A stretch of 36,624 nt of DNA from Methylobacterium sp. J-030 (GTDB lineage Bacteria > Pseudomonadota > Alphaproteobacteria > Rhizobiales > Beijerinckiaceae). Location: positions 1-36,624 of the forward strand of contig NZ_JAKSYM010000073.1 of NCBI RefSeq assembly GCF_022829545.1, read 5' to 3'. This document shows positions 1 through 7,623 of the stretch, one piece after another; positions within the stretch are counted from its first letter, which is position 1; the number at the start of each line of letters is the position of its first letter. The translations under genes were made by a program, and so were the position numbers. The notes under the pieces are model-generated. The model was not told the origin of the DNA, did not search any database, and saw only the letters and a list, made by a program, of their open reading frames with translations.

Positions 1-312
1 AAGAGCCTGCGGGTCGACAACGGGCCAGAGTTCGCCGGGCGCATGCTCGACCAATGGGCCTACCTGAACGGGGCCGAGATCGACTTCTCGCGACCGGGCA
101 GGCCGACCGACAACGCCTATATCGAGTCGTTCAACGGCCGCCTCCGAGCGGAATGCCTGAACGCCTCGTGGTTCCTGCCGCTGGCCGATGCCCGCGAGCG
201 TATCGAGGCATGGCGGTGCCACTACAACGAAGATCGACCCCACACGTCACTGGGCGGCTTGACGCCCCGAGCCTTCGCCGACCAAGCTGTCACAGCCCGA
301 GAACTTGCATAG
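1..312 (+). CDS. IS3-family transposase (OrfB), C-terminal part
   Basis: The reading frame is open from the first base of the window, so only the last 103 residues of the protein are present. They hold the end of the DDE integrase core: an Asp in the VDNG motif (residue 6 of the fragment) and a Glu in YIESFNG (residue 42), with exactly 35 residues between them as in the D(35)E signature of IS3-family and retroviral integrases. The tail reads HYNEDRPHTSLGG, typical of IS407-like IS3 elements. The protein would cut and join DNA ends as part of an OrfAB fusion. The rest of the element lies upstream of the window. Confidence 0.93.
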   Translation, partial: KSLRVDNGPEFAGRMLDQWAYLNGAEIDFSRPGRPTDNAYIESFNGRLRAECLNASWFLPLADARERIEAWRCHYNEDRPHTSLGGLTPRAFADQAVTARELA

Positions 313-323
313 GCCGTGGACCA

Positions 324-335
324 CAAACGGGGTCA
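324..335 (+). repeat. Possible right terminal inverted repeat of the IS3 element
   Basis: Just downstream of the transposase stop is ACAAACGGGGTCA. Read on the other strand it begins TGACCCCGTTTG, which resembles IS407-group termini (TGACCTGCCCC type). The left end is outside the window, so the pairing cannot be confirmed. Confidence 0.35.
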
Positions 336-605
336 ACTCCAAACCGACGATGCACTAACTTCAAACCTGGGCCACCGCATGGGGGCAGGCCAGGTTGGGC
401 TAGCGGTCATCACGTCCTCGTTAATGTCCAAGATGTAATGTAGATGGTTCAGACTGGTTTGCAGCAGATTGCACTTCAGGTTATCGCCCCAGAGACCATC
501 AAACTGAACGAATGCTAACTGGTCTGTTCAGCCAGCGTGCTCCGATTGGTGCGCACCGTAACCCGCACGACCAGCCACACCGGCCGGCCGGATAGGAGAC
601 GGATC

Positions 606-1040
606 ATGGCTCTTCGCATCCCCGCCGCGGCCGCAGCCGCCGGCTTCGCCTTGACGCTTACCGCAGCCTCGCCTGCCTTCGCCCATGGGCACGGACACGG
701 CGGCCACCACGGGGGCGGGCATTACCATGGGGGTGGATACCATGGCGGCCACCACGGGGGGCATCACGGTGGTTGGCACCCGCATGGTGGCGGACATCAC
801 GCCTGGGGCGGCCCGGGATGGCACGGCGGTGGCTGGCGCGGCGGTCGCACCATAGTCGTCGGTCGGCCCTATCCCGTCTGGCGTGGACCCCGCACGGTAG
901 TGATCGGGCGACCCTATCCGGTCTACCGGGCGGCCGTGCCGGTGGGCTACGGCCCGGGCTGCCACGTGACCCGCAGCGTCGGCCTCACGCCCTGGGGTTG
1001 GCGGAAGATCGTCACCACCAAAACTTGCATCGTACCGTAG
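606..1040 (+). CDS. Exported His/Gly-rich protein
   Basis: This 144-residue protein begins at an ATG 7 nt after AGGAG (594-598). Residues 1 to about 24 form a Sec signal peptide (MALRIP, an Ala-rich core, then SPAFA as the cleavage box). The mature N-terminal half is built from short HGHGGHHGG-type repeats, which could bind metal ions such as nickel, copper or zinc. The C-terminal half has two near-identical segments of the type TVVxGRPYPVxR, then a Cys-containing stretch with two cysteines (PGCHVTRS and TKTCIVP) that could form a disulfide. A related Gly/Tyr-rich exported protein lies at 9291-9698. Metal binding is inferred from composition only. It appears monocistronic. Confidence 0.85.
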   Translation: MALRIPAAAAAAGFALTLTAASPAFAHGHGHGGHHGGGHYHGGGYHGGHHGGHHGGWHPHGGGHHAWGGPGWHGGGWRGGRTIVVGRPYPVWRGPRTVVIGRPYPVYRAAVPVGYGPGCHVTRSVGLTPWGWRKIVTTKTCIVP

Positions 1041-1568
1041 GGCTACCGCCGGCTGCACATCGTAGCGCTTTCCAGCCGGGACCGCTTTGCGGCGGCCCGG
1101 TTCATTGCCGGTCGCCGATGATCCATGATTGAGCGTATGTTTGTTTGCCCATGTTTTATAGAATAAATTAACAACGCCAAATTCTATGAAGTGAATATTA
1201 TCCTGAGGATAACAAGTTTTTACGCTTATTTTTTGCCATATTTGGACAGATCAATAAGGATCAGGATGAGTATGTATCTCTTTATCTGCAACCGAGCGGT
1301 GAAATAGATATTTCTAGCAATGTTCTAGCGCGTCGTCGCAACCATCGGAAGGCATCTTATGTGCCGGAAACACTTGCCAAGTTCGCTAACCTGCACGCCG
1401 TCAGCTTAAGGTCGGTGTGAGATTTCAATTTGCCGCTGCTGCTCGGCGCCGTCGTGCTCGGTGGCTTCGCTGCCACGTTCACCTTGTGCGGATGGTGTCA
1501 TCTGCGCCGGAAAAGAGCGAGAAATACCTCGAAGTCTATTCACCGACGCATGAGCGCAGGGAACCCAC
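1041..1568. other. Low-GC intergenic stretch with gene remnants
   Basis: About 520 bases separate two GC-rich genes, and 1130-1340 is clearly AT-rich compared with its surroundings. A 76-codon frame without a credible start (1190-1420) is listed separately. A second short frame ending around 1575 encodes MVSSAPEKSEKYLEVY followed by a hydrophilic tail and has protein-like composition, but is too short to call. The stretch looks like decayed foreign DNA at an insertion boundary. Confidence 0.4.
1190..1420 (+). pseudogene. Startless ORF remnant of unknown origin
   Basis: An open frame of 76 codons runs between stops at 1187-1189 and 1418-1420 but has no ATG, and no GTG or TTG with a ribosome site near its beginning. 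The translation is protein-like: FGQINKDQDEYVSLYLQ followed by PSGEIDISSNVLARRRN. It sits in AT-rich DNA, unlike the neighbouring genes. I do not recognise the family. It may be the C-terminal end of a gene removed by an insertion or deletion, or chance. Confidence 0.25.
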
Positions 1569-2888
1569 ATGTTGATCGCGATCGCTCCATACCCTGGGCG
1601 GCTCATGCTCAAGCTGGTTGCGGCGGCCTGCATCGCTGCGGCTACGAGCGCACAGGCGCAGCAACCTGGGACCGGGCGGTTTGCGCCAGGCCCCGAGGTG
1701 CCAAGCTCGCAAACCCGCCAGCCCAGCGAAGCTGACCATCGCGAGGCCTACGGACGCGCCTCCGCCGAGAAAAGCGAAGTACGGTTTGGCCTGATCGCCC
1801 CGTTTTCCGGTGCCAACAAAGAGTTTGGCCGCCAACTTGCGATCGGCATCGAGACCGCCTTCAACGCTGCTAACGACGGCGGCGGGATCGGTGCCTACCG
1901 GCTTAAGCTCTTCACGGCGGACGACGGCTACGAACCCGCGCGTACGCCCGCCCTCGTGCAGCGTCTGGCCGAGCAGGATGGCGTCGTCGGCTTCATCGGC
2001 AACTTCGGCACCCCCACGGCCGCCGCCGTGCTGCCCTGGGTACTGGACCACAAGCTGCTGTTCTTCGGCGCTTACACCGGCTCGAACCTAGTGCGCTCCG
2101 TCCCGCCCGACCGCTACGTGTTCAACTATCGGCCGAGCTACGCCGAGGAGACGGAAGCGGTTGTGCGCTACCTCATGAACGTACGTGGACTGAAGCCGCG
2201 CGAAATCGTAGTGTTTGCGCAGGACGATCCGTTTGGAGAGGCGGGCTACGACGGCGTCGTCAAAGCGCTGCGCGCGATCCAGGGACATTATGAGCCGCCA
2301 CCCCTGAAGCTCACCTACAAGCGCAACACAATCGATGTAGCCAGTGCCGTCGCTGCATTGCGGGCGCGCAAGCCTAAACCCAAGGCGGTCGTCATGGTGG
2401 CGTTGTATCGGCCGGCCGCCGAGTTCATCAAGCTGACCCGGCCGTCTTATCCAGAGATGATCTACACCGACGTGTCGGCTGTAGGCGCTACAGCACTAGC
2501 TGAGGAACTCACCATGGCCGGGCCAAAACTTGGCGCTGGTGTACTGGTCACACAGGTGGCGCCAGCGGTCGGCGGTTATTCGAAAGTCGTGTTGAACTTC
2601 AAAACCCTATTGGCAAAGTACTTTCCCGGCGAGCAGCCGGACTACGTATCGCTTGAGGCCTACATCAACGCCAAGCTCGTGATCGAGGCGGTACGGCGGA
2701 TCGCGGTGACGCCAGGGGTAAAAGTCGATGGGGGCCGGATGGCTGATGCGCTCGAAGAACTCGGAAGCTTCGACCTGGGTCTTGGGACACCGCTAAAATT
2801 TGATCAGAGTGAGCACCAAGCGTCACACATGATCTGGGGAACACAACTAGACGAGAACGGCAAGTTCGTCGCCGTCGGCTTGCAGTAG
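1569..2888 (+). CDS. ABC transporter periplasmic substrate-binding protein (branched-chain amino acid type)
   Basis: The 439-residue product starts at an ATG with AGGGA about 8 nt upstream; a second ATG at 1605 would give a shorter signal peptide. Residues 13-31 (LKLVAAACIAAATSAQA) form the hydrophobic core and cleavage region of a Sec signal. From about residue 60, VRFGLIAPFSGANKEFGRQL is the typical opening of type I periplasmic binding proteins of the LivJ/Peripla_BP_6 family, and the alternating alpha/beta pattern continues to the end (for example VGFIGNFGTPT and VVFAQDDPFGEAGYDG). It would capture an amino acid or similar small ligand in the periplasm. No permease or ATPase genes are adjacent, so it is an orphan here: it may serve a transporter encoded elsewhere or act as a sensor. 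Confidence 0.88.
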   Translation: MLIAIAPYPGRLMLKLVAAACIAAATSAQAQQPGTGRFAPGPEVPSSQTRQPSEADHREAYGRASAEKSEVRFGLIAPFSGANKEFGRQLAIGIETAFNAANDGGGIGAYRLKLFTADDGYEPARTPALVQRLAEQDGVVGFIGNFGTPTAAAVLPWVLDHKLLFFGAYTGSNLVRSVPPDRYVFNYRPSYAEETEAVVRYLMNVRGLKPREIVVFAQDDPFGEAGYDGVVKALRAIQGHYEPPPLKLTYKRNTIDVASAVAALRARKPKPKAVVMVALYRPAAEFIKLTRPSYPEMIYTDVSAVGATALAEELTMAGPKLGAGVLVTQVAPAVGGYSKVVLNFKTLLAKYFPGEQPDYVSLEAYINAKLVIEAVRRIAVTPGVKVDGGRMADALEELGSFDLGLGTPLKFDQSEHQASHMIWGTQLDENGKFVAVGLQ

Positions 2889-2989
2889 CGGTCGAGGGCG
2901 CACCAGGGGGTGAGCAATCGCGGTCGCTCGGGCCAGTTCTTCTCAAGGCAGCGCGAAGTGTCCGAACGTTGCGTATCGAGGAGTTGCGT

Positions 2990-3166
2990 ATGTCGGGTGA
3001 CGAAGACCAGCGCAGGGATCGAAGCGAGGGGCCGTCTGCGAAGCAGAAGGATGGCAAGGCTCGGGACCGTATCAAGGGGCGCGAGCGAAGCGAGCGATTG
3101 GAGCGCGACCGGGCCATTGAGGTTGTTGATCGGCTCGACCGGGCGCTGCGCGATCGCTTTAGGTGA
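2990..3166 (+). CDS. Small, highly charged hypothetical protein
   Basis: A 58-residue frame begins at an ATG preceded by GAGGAG (2978-2983) with a 6-nt spacer, a strong ribosome site that decides the start over the TTG at 2969. The product (MSGDEDQRRDRSEG...RALRDRFR) is almost entirely Arg, Glu, Asp, Lys and Ser. The first half is probably disordered and the C-terminal third probably a helix (AIEVVDRLDRALRDRF). Family unknown. The good ribosome site argues for a real gene; the low-complexity composition argues for caution. Confidence 0.45.
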   Translation: MSGDEDQRRDRSEGPSAKQKDGKARDRIKGRERSERLERDRAIEVVDRLDRALRDRFR

Positions 3167-3211
3167 GCGAGTAACGGACGCGCGTTGCGACGGCTGGGTG
3201 CCGGTGGGCAA

Positions 3212-3544
3212 TCAGATCTCGACGTGACGCTTGGCCAGGATGAGACTACCACCGACGATGGGGAGGGGTGCCTCGCAGGGCTTGCCGGCCGTGACTGAGT
3301 ACTTGCACGCGATCACCCGCTCGGCGTCGGCGGGCCGGGCCGCTTCATCGAGAAACGCGCCGATCACGAGGTTCACGTTCAGCGCACTGTAGACGCGCAC
3401 GTGCAGCTCCTGTCCGGCTGCCTCGGCGGGTACGTCCGGCGTCACGGCCAATGTGTCGCCGGTCAGCTGGACGGTCTGACTACCAAGTACAGCGAAGGGA
3501 TCGGCCACCGCTGCGCGGCCAAGGACAGAGATTATTATGTCCAT
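3212..3544 (-). CDS. Hypothetical protein, all-beta type
   Basis: This 110-residue product starts with an ATG preceded on its strand by AAGAGGA, 4 nt away. It is rich in Val, Ala and Thr in short alternating stretches (VQLTGDTLAVTPDVP, ELHVRVYSALNVNLVIG), suggesting a small beta-sandwich or barrel. It has two Cys residues (ACKYS, GKPCEA) and no signal peptide or membrane segment. It lies 135 bp downstream of a four-gene minus-strand run (5528 to 3680) and could be its last member. One reading is a phage decoration-like protein, but I do not recognise the family. Confidence 0.6.
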   Translation of the reverse strand: MDIIISVLGRAAVADPFAVLGSQTVQLTGDTLAVTPDVPAEAAGQELHVRVYSALNVNLVIGAFLDEAARPADAERVIACKYSVTAGKPCEAPLPIVGGSLILAKRHVEI

Positions 3545-3679
3545 AACATCCTCTTAATATTTGCAGCCATGCACATCTTGACCGGTGCAGACCATTCGCG
3601 GGGCCGGAGACGTACTATCGTTGTTCATGTTGGCTGCCGACACGTCTGGCTAGTACCCCCGCGTGTCCCGGAAACTTGA

Positions 3680-4630
3680 TCAGGACGCTCGACGGTTCGC
3701 GAGATCCTCTATGACGCTGTTGGCGCGGCCGACTTCGATCAGATTGCCAATCGGCTGGTACTCCACCCGCGGCTGGCGGGTGTCGCCCTCGGGCACAACC
3801 TGCCGTTCAAGGCGATCGAGGGCTGTCAGGATCGCATGTGGGTCGGACCGTTCCAGCGGCCGCCAACCGGGATTGTCGAGCGTGCCCAGGCCGGGAACGG
3901 AGAGCACCTTGGTAAGCGGCTCCGCGGCTCGGCCGAACTCGGCATCAAGGACTTCGACCCGGCGGAACTTGCGCCGGTGGTTGAAGCGGGTCGAACCGGA
4001 TCCGGTCAGGAGAAATCCTGTGCCATCACTCGATAGGCGGACATCGGCCTGCAGGTCCTCGACGAGGTGGTCGCCGTTCGGCCGGACCCACAATTCTAAC
4101 TCGCGAGCCTTGCTCAGTTCCTTCCTGGGGCGATCGGGCGACGCGCGGAATGCATCGATGGACTGCCGCGGGGCGCGGGTCGGGTCGGCCTCCATGGCAG
4201 CCTTTCTTGCAATCTCGGCCTCGGCCCCGAGGCGCAGCATGCCGCGCACGGCCTCAATCACGAGCGGCAGATCCACGGACACGGCGTTCCGGTATGCCTC
4301 GGCCGCCTCGTCCGCGCGGACATGGAGCTGATCCACCTCGGTGCGCCGGTCGGCTTCCTGGACTGCCGCAAGGCGGCCCTGCAAGGCGGTCCGCACCGCC
4401 TTCACGCGATCCGCCCGCATCCCGGCAGCACGGCGCGCGTCCATGAGGCGGGGCAGAACCGTATCATCCGGGTTCAGCAGGTTATCCGTGTATGCCTGCT
4501 CGGCTTCCTGCTGCGCCAGGTATGCGGCCCGAAGCTCGGCCTCGGCCAGGGGCAAGGCCGGGACCAGTTCAGCAGATGTGGCATCCTCGCGTTGCGCAAT
4601 AGCCATCAACTCCTTTAACATCTTCGACAT
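3680..4630 (-). CDS. Hypothetical protein with N-terminal coiled coil
   Basis: The frame gives about 316 residues from the ATG at 4630; a GTG one codon upstream (4633) is also possible. That ATG shares one base with the stop of the preceding gene (TGATG), indicating translational coupling. Residues about 10-160 are Ala/Glu/Arg-rich with heptad character and probably form a long helical bundle or coiled coil. The rest is mixed: a segment FLLTGSGSTRFNHRRKFRR and a Leu/Asp-rich C-terminus. There is no signal peptide and no recognised enzyme motif. Together with the small genes upstream it may derive from a phage structural or scaffold module; that is a guess from order and composition. Confidence 0.6.
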   Translation of the reverse strand: MSKMLKELMAIAQREDATSAELVPALPLAEAELRAAYLAQQEAEQAYTDNLLNPDDTVLPRLMDARRAAGMRADRVKAVRTALQGRLAAVQEADRRTEVDQLHVRADEAAEAYRNAVSVDLPLVIEAVRGMLRLGAEAEIARKAAMEADPTRAPRQSIDAFRASPDRPRKELSKARELELWVRPNGDHLVEDLQADVRLSSDGTGFLLTGSGSTRFNHRRKFRRVEVLDAEFGRAAEPLTKVLSVPGLGTLDNPGWRPLERSDPHAILTALDRLERQVVPEGDTRQPRVEYQPIGNLIEVGRANSVIEDLANRRAS

Positions 4631-4887
4631 CACGCCGTCCCTAAACCGATATATTTCAGTATTTCGCGGGCTTCTTCAACGTTCATATTGGTCTTTAGCG
4701 CAATATGTAACGCAGTTTTAAAGCGATACTGCGCCTCGGGGGCGGTAATGATCGCTAGAATGCGCTTCCGTTCGATCTCAGCGCCGCGTTTTTCAGCCTT
4801 CGCTTCCGTCTCTGCACGACCTTTTGGCGTCTGTGTGCGGATATCGCCCACGTGCACGTAGAAGTGGGCTAGGGGGGCATCGATCAT
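4630..4887 (-). CDS. Small protein resembling the C-terminal tail of phage capsid proteases
   Basis: This 85-residue protein starts at an ATG 4 nt after the previous gene's stop. Residues 37-80 (ERKRILAIITAPEAQYR, then a helix with TALHIALKTNMNVEEARE) resemble a repeated C-terminal motif of S49/ClpP-type phage head maturation proteases, which have the pattern R-I-x-A-I-L-x-x-P-E-A followed by ALALHLAxxTxMxxExA. Here it is freestanding with no protease domain. The residues before it are rich in Lys, Arg and Glu and probably helical. The family resemblance is from memory and the function is unknown. Confidence 0.55.
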   Translation of the reverse strand: MIDAPLAHFYVHVGDIRTQTPKGRAETEAKAEKRGAEIERKRILAIITAPEAQYRFKTALHIALKTNMNVEEAREILKYIGLGTA

Positions 4888-4891
4888 GGCG

Positions 4892-5251
4892 CTACTTGCG
4901 CCCCCAAATACCGGTCACCTCGTTGCGGCGCAGCCCGTCCTTGGTGTTGGACTTGGCGGCGATCGCATCCCAGTCGATCACTTCGCTGGCGCCGACCGCC
5001 GCGGGTGCCGGAGCCGCACCGGCGGCCGTGGTCAGGCTCGACGTGCCCTGGTGACCGACCGGAACGCCGGCCTGGGCGAGGGCCGACATCGTAGCCACAT
5101 AACCCGGGGAGGACGGCGGTGCTGTTGCTTCAGGTTGCTGACCTGATCGGCCGGCGGCAAGACCCTGCTCATAGGCGGCCTGCTTCCGGCCTTCGGCCAA
5201 CCCTTTCTCGTACCATGCGCGCGCCGCGCCCTCATCGGTGTCGTGGGCCAT
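4892..5251 (-). CDS. Hypothetical protein, Ala/Gly-rich with conserved-looking ends
   Basis: The frame stays open further upstream, but the ATG at 5251 has AAGGAT 7 nt before it and fits the end of the preceding gene, so I choose it (119 residues). The N-terminus carries two copies of an A-x-Y-E-x-G-L-A-x-G-R pattern (ARAWYEKGLAEGRK and AAYEQGLAAGRSG). The middle is Pro/Ala-rich and probably disordered, and the C-terminus reads EVIDWDAIAAKSN then GIWGRK. No membrane segment or signal. It is the second gene of the minus-strand run starting at 5528. Unknown function. Confidence 0.55.
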   Translation of the reverse strand: MAHDTDEGAARAWYEKGLAEGRKQAAYEQGLAAGRSGQQPEATAPPSSPGYVATMSALAQAGVPVGHQGTSSLTTAAGAAPAPAAVGASEVIDWDAIAAKSNTKDGLRRNEVTGIWGRK

Positions 5252-5282
5252 TACCGGATCCTTGAGCGGCTGCTGCGGGCGA

Positions 5283-5528
5283 TCACGTCCTCGACGGCTT
5301 CGCGAACGATGCCGGACACCCGATGGCATGGGCGGCCCGCTGCAGGGAGAGGACCTCGTCCGGCTGATCCGCGCGCTGCCGCACGGTAGCGGGATCGTAC
5401 CCCTGCGCTGCGGCAAGCTCCAGCGCCAGCGCCTTCAGCGCCTCCACATGGGTGCGCATCGCCGCCTCGATCTCAGGCGGCGTGCGGGGTCCGGCGGGGC
5501 CGGGGAGTCGGATAACGTCGGCGCCCAT
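5283..5528 (-). CDS. Small hypothetical protein, first of a minus-strand gene run
   Basis: 81 residues: a helical central part (EIEAAMRTHVEALKALALELAAAQG) with a DPATVRQRADQPDEV segment, ending before the ATG at 5251. The ribosome site is weak. It precedes four further genes in the same orientation with gaps of 31, 4, -1 and 135 bp, so it probably opens the operon. The promoter would lie in the non-coding DNA above 5529. Family not recognised. Confidence 0.45.
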   Translation of the reverse strand: MGADVIRLPGPAGPRTPPEIEAAMRTHVEALKALALELAAAQGYDPATVRQRADQPDEVLSLQRAAHAIGCPASFAKPSRT

Positions 5529-6194
5529 TCTGGGTGTCCATCAACCAGGCTGCAGAATAGCCGATTTCTCTTGTCTTTTCCGTGGCTTGTATGCCGCTGT
5601 GGGCCGAAAAATTGGGGAGTTATCCACAGGTCTGACCGGCAAGGGGCACATCGGGCGGCCGTGTGCCCAGACGGCGCGTCCGGCAGTCCGATCTACGGAC
5701 CACGAAGCTGCCCTCTGCCCACGCATCAGGCCTGCTCGAAACCGGTGCCAAGTACCTGAAAATACTAGATTTGGCACGAAACGAAAGTGGCGTTTTGCTG
5801 GGGCCAAAAACGCGCAAAAGGGGGGCTGCGCATTCGGCGCGGCATCTCGCGCCGTTGTACGGTCCCTTAAGCCTCCCATCCCAAAACGCCCCGCCATTAC
5901 CATTAGCGGGCCGCTGGCAGGCGCCGTGGCTTTGGCCGCCGTCCAATGGCGGTTTCCAGGAACAGCCGCCACGGGGTAAATCTGGGGCTTTGTGGTGATT
6001 GGGGTGCCGGCCGGGTGTGTGGTCCAGAACACGTGGCCCAGCCGCTGGCAGCGCCGTGCTGGTCCTGGGTAGAGCGATGGGGTAAAGCGCTCAGCCAATC
6101 CTGATAAGGAAACAGTCATCTACTCTATTGGGCAAGCCTTAAGCCCGGACGTTCAATAGCTTGCTCCAGAATGCCCTACCTTTAGGAAGTCACC
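5529..6194. other. Long non-coding stretch, candidate replication or regulatory region
   Basis: About 660 bases without a convincing gene. It holds a perfect DnaA-box sequence (5620-5628), an imperfect direct repeat (GCCGCTGGCAGGCGCCGTGG near 5910 and GCCGCTGGCAGCGCCGTG near 6041), and a hairpin with arms GCGTTTT and AAAACGC around 5793-5815. A 192-codon minus frame across 5541-6119 is rich in Pro, Arg, His and Trp with no family-like pattern and is treated as chance. Confidence 0.4.
5620..5628 (+). promoter_or_regulatory. DnaA-box match
   Basis: TTATCCACA matches the consensus DnaA-binding box exactly. It lies in a 660-bp non-coding stretch about 0.9 kb from an array of GTGAG repeats. A single 9-mer can occur by chance, but position and context make an origin role plausible. 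Confidence 0.4.
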
Positions 6195-6473
6195 GTGCTC
6201 GAACGCCGCGCAAAGTACCGTGCCAAGACAGCTCTGCCGGGCGGTGCCGTCTTCGCCAAGGTGGCAGACGAAACGCCCTGCGTCATCGTCAACATGTCGG
6301 CGCACGGGGCCTGTATAGCGTTCGCTCCGGGTACAGATATTCCCCGAGTGTTCGGACTGCGGATTGGTCGGGATGGGACGCAGCAAACCGCTCGCATAGT
6401 GTGGAGGCGGACTAATACGGTCGGCGTCGCTTTTGTGGTGCCCCGAGCTGTGCCGGATGTTCTGCCAGGATGA
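6195..6473 (+). CDS. PilZ domain protein
   Basis: The 92-residue product starts at a GTG with TAGGA about 7 nt upstream. It is essentially one PilZ domain. The N-terminus has basic residues (MLERRAKYR) matching the RxxxR part of the c-di-GMP-binding signature, and residues 33-38 read NMSAHG, matching the D/N-x-S-x-x-G part. The remainder alternates strands (ARIVWRRTNTVGVAFV) as expected for the six-stranded barrel. Such proteins bind cyclic di-GMP and adjust motility, exopolysaccharide or other envelope functions. No operon partner is visible. Confidence 0.8.
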   Translation: MLERRAKYRAKTALPGGAVFAKVADETPCVIVNMSAHGACIAFAPGTDIPRVFGLRIGRDGTQQTARIVWRRTNTVGVAFVVPRAVPDVLPG

Positions 6474-6512
6474 CGTGGCAGCTCGCCTATCATCAGGCGC
6501 GGCGATGAAGGC

Positions 6513-6731
6513 TGTGAGGCGGGACCGCCCCCCTCATAGGGGGAGCGCGTCGCGTCTCACAGCCTACCGCGTGAGGCGCCCGTGTGAGTTTCGGGCCGGA
6601 AAACGTGAGATGCCCGCCGCGCGGGTGTGAGATCCCGGCGGTGCTTGTGAGATCCGTACGCGTTGGTGCGTGAGTTCCGCGTGGGTTAGACTCCCGTATG
6701 AGCTGCCAGAACCGGGGCGGGTGGTCGTGAG
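6513..6731 (+). repeat. Phased GTGAG iteron-like repeat array
   Basis: The motif YGTGAGWTYCS recurs in direct orientation at 6583, 6604, 6626, 6646 and 6669, with start-to-start spacings of 21, 22, 20 and 23 bp, about two DNA turns each. Further GTGAG cores occur at 6513, 6570 and 6726, with one inverted copy (CTCACA, 6556-6561). Regular helical phasing is the hallmark of binding sites for a plasmid replication initiator. No gene occupies the stretch. Confidence 0.55.
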
Positions 6732-6835
6732 GTGGCCGAGGGCAGGCGCCGGGCGCCCGCCTCGTCCGCCTCACGCCGGCGGCCGGGGGTGTATGGGGAA
6801 GCCCGGTCTCAAGCGTTGGCGCTATAAGGCGAAGC

Positions 6836-6916
6836 TACGAAAATTCCCGCTTTTCGGGCACTCGGTGGGCCCCCTCGATGTTACGAAAATTCCCACATCG
6901 AGGGGCATCCGAGTGC
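6836..6916 (-). repeat. 13-nt direct repeat and nested hairpin downstream of a minus-strand gene
   Basis: TACGAAAATTCCC occurs at 6836-6848 and again at 6882-6894. The second copy is exactly the loop of a perfect 11-bp stem (6871-6881 with 6895-6905, CCCCTCGATGT). Outside this a further 8-bp stem pairs 6858-6865 with 6909-6916 (GCACTCGG). The structure follows directly the stop of the gene on the minus strand, so it could act as a terminator, but there is no T run. The repeated loop sequence suggests a protein-binding or replication function. Confidence 0.5.
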
Positions 6917-6917
6917 G

Positions 6918-7622
6918 TCAGGCCCGTGGCTCACCTGGGTTCTGACGATACCACGTTGTCGTAGAGATCTCCGGGTTCTGCTCGCGTAAGCGGGCACGGC
7001 ACCGGGTCCGGGGGGTCGCCCCGTCCTTCAACTCACGCCGCTGCTGAGCCTGCGTCGCCCGCTTGCCCTTCTTCTTCGCGACGCGAGCCGCCTCGCTCAT
7101 GTCGATCGCTTCGGCATCGTAGAACTTGATCGCGTCCCGCTCGGCGTCGGTCAGACCCACCTGTTCGCCAATCCAGCGCTGGGTGAGTTCGACAGGGTAC
7201 TCCAGAAGCTCGTGGCGGACGCGCGCCTTATCCAGAGGTGACATCGTTCGTAGGTGACGGTCCGACCAGCCGTGCAGGTCCGGCACGAAGGTCGGGTCAA
7301 GCGCCATCTTCGCTTCACATGCTGCAACTATGCGGTACAGATCTGAAGCATGCCGCGCCGGGCATCCAGCGTGCCCATATCGAAGCCAGATCAGGTCTAC
7401 CACTCGCCGGATGACCTTCTTCAACTGACCTGGGTTCTGGATGAGCTTGGAGCCATCCCGACCATAGGCTGAACCAGTTGTTGTTTGCTCTTGGTCGTTG
7501 GGACGAGATGCGCTATATACCGGAATGGGTGTAGAGAAATTTAAGGGGCCTTCTGGCTGGAACCGGGGGGCCCTTTCTCGTTCCGGTGTAACGCAGTCGC
7601 CCCGTTTTGGGGCTGATATCAT
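6918..7622 (-). CDS. Hypothetical protein next to the repeat array, possible DNA-binding protein
   Basis: 234 residues from an ATG with AGGAG 4 nt upstream, beginning 2 bp after the stop of the gene at 7624, so the two are coupled. The first 60 residues are probably disordered. The middle is helical and Trp/His-containing (DLHGWSDRHLRTMSPLDKARVRHEL). The segment VGLTDAERDAIKF, then a Lys/Arg-rich helix, then TTTWYRQNP at the end resembles a group of small HTH-type proteins of rhizobial mobile regions that end in xSRxTWYRR. Proximity to the iteron-like array makes it a candidate initiator or regulator; this is inference. Confidence 0.55.
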   Translation of the reverse strand: MISAPKRGDCVTPERERAPRFQPEGPLNFSTPIPVYSASRPNDQEQTTTGSAYGRDGSKLIQNPGQLKKVIRRVVDLIWLRYGHAGCPARHASDLYRIVAACEAKMALDPTFVPDLHGWSDRHLRTMSPLDKARVRHELLEYPVELTQRWIGEQVGLTDAERDAIKFYDAEAIDMSEAARVAKKKGKRATQAQQRRELKDGATPRTRCRARLREQNPEISTTTWYRQNPGEPRA

Positions 7623-7623
7623 A

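Noticed and set aside
1430..1735. A 101-codon frame before the binding-protein gene
   Set aside because: It has only a TTG start, overlaps the binding-protein signal peptide and changes character halfway.
5541..6119. A 192-codon minus-strand frame in the non-coding region
   Set aside because: Pro/Arg/His-rich, no start context and no protein-like periodicity; the region is better explained as non-coding.
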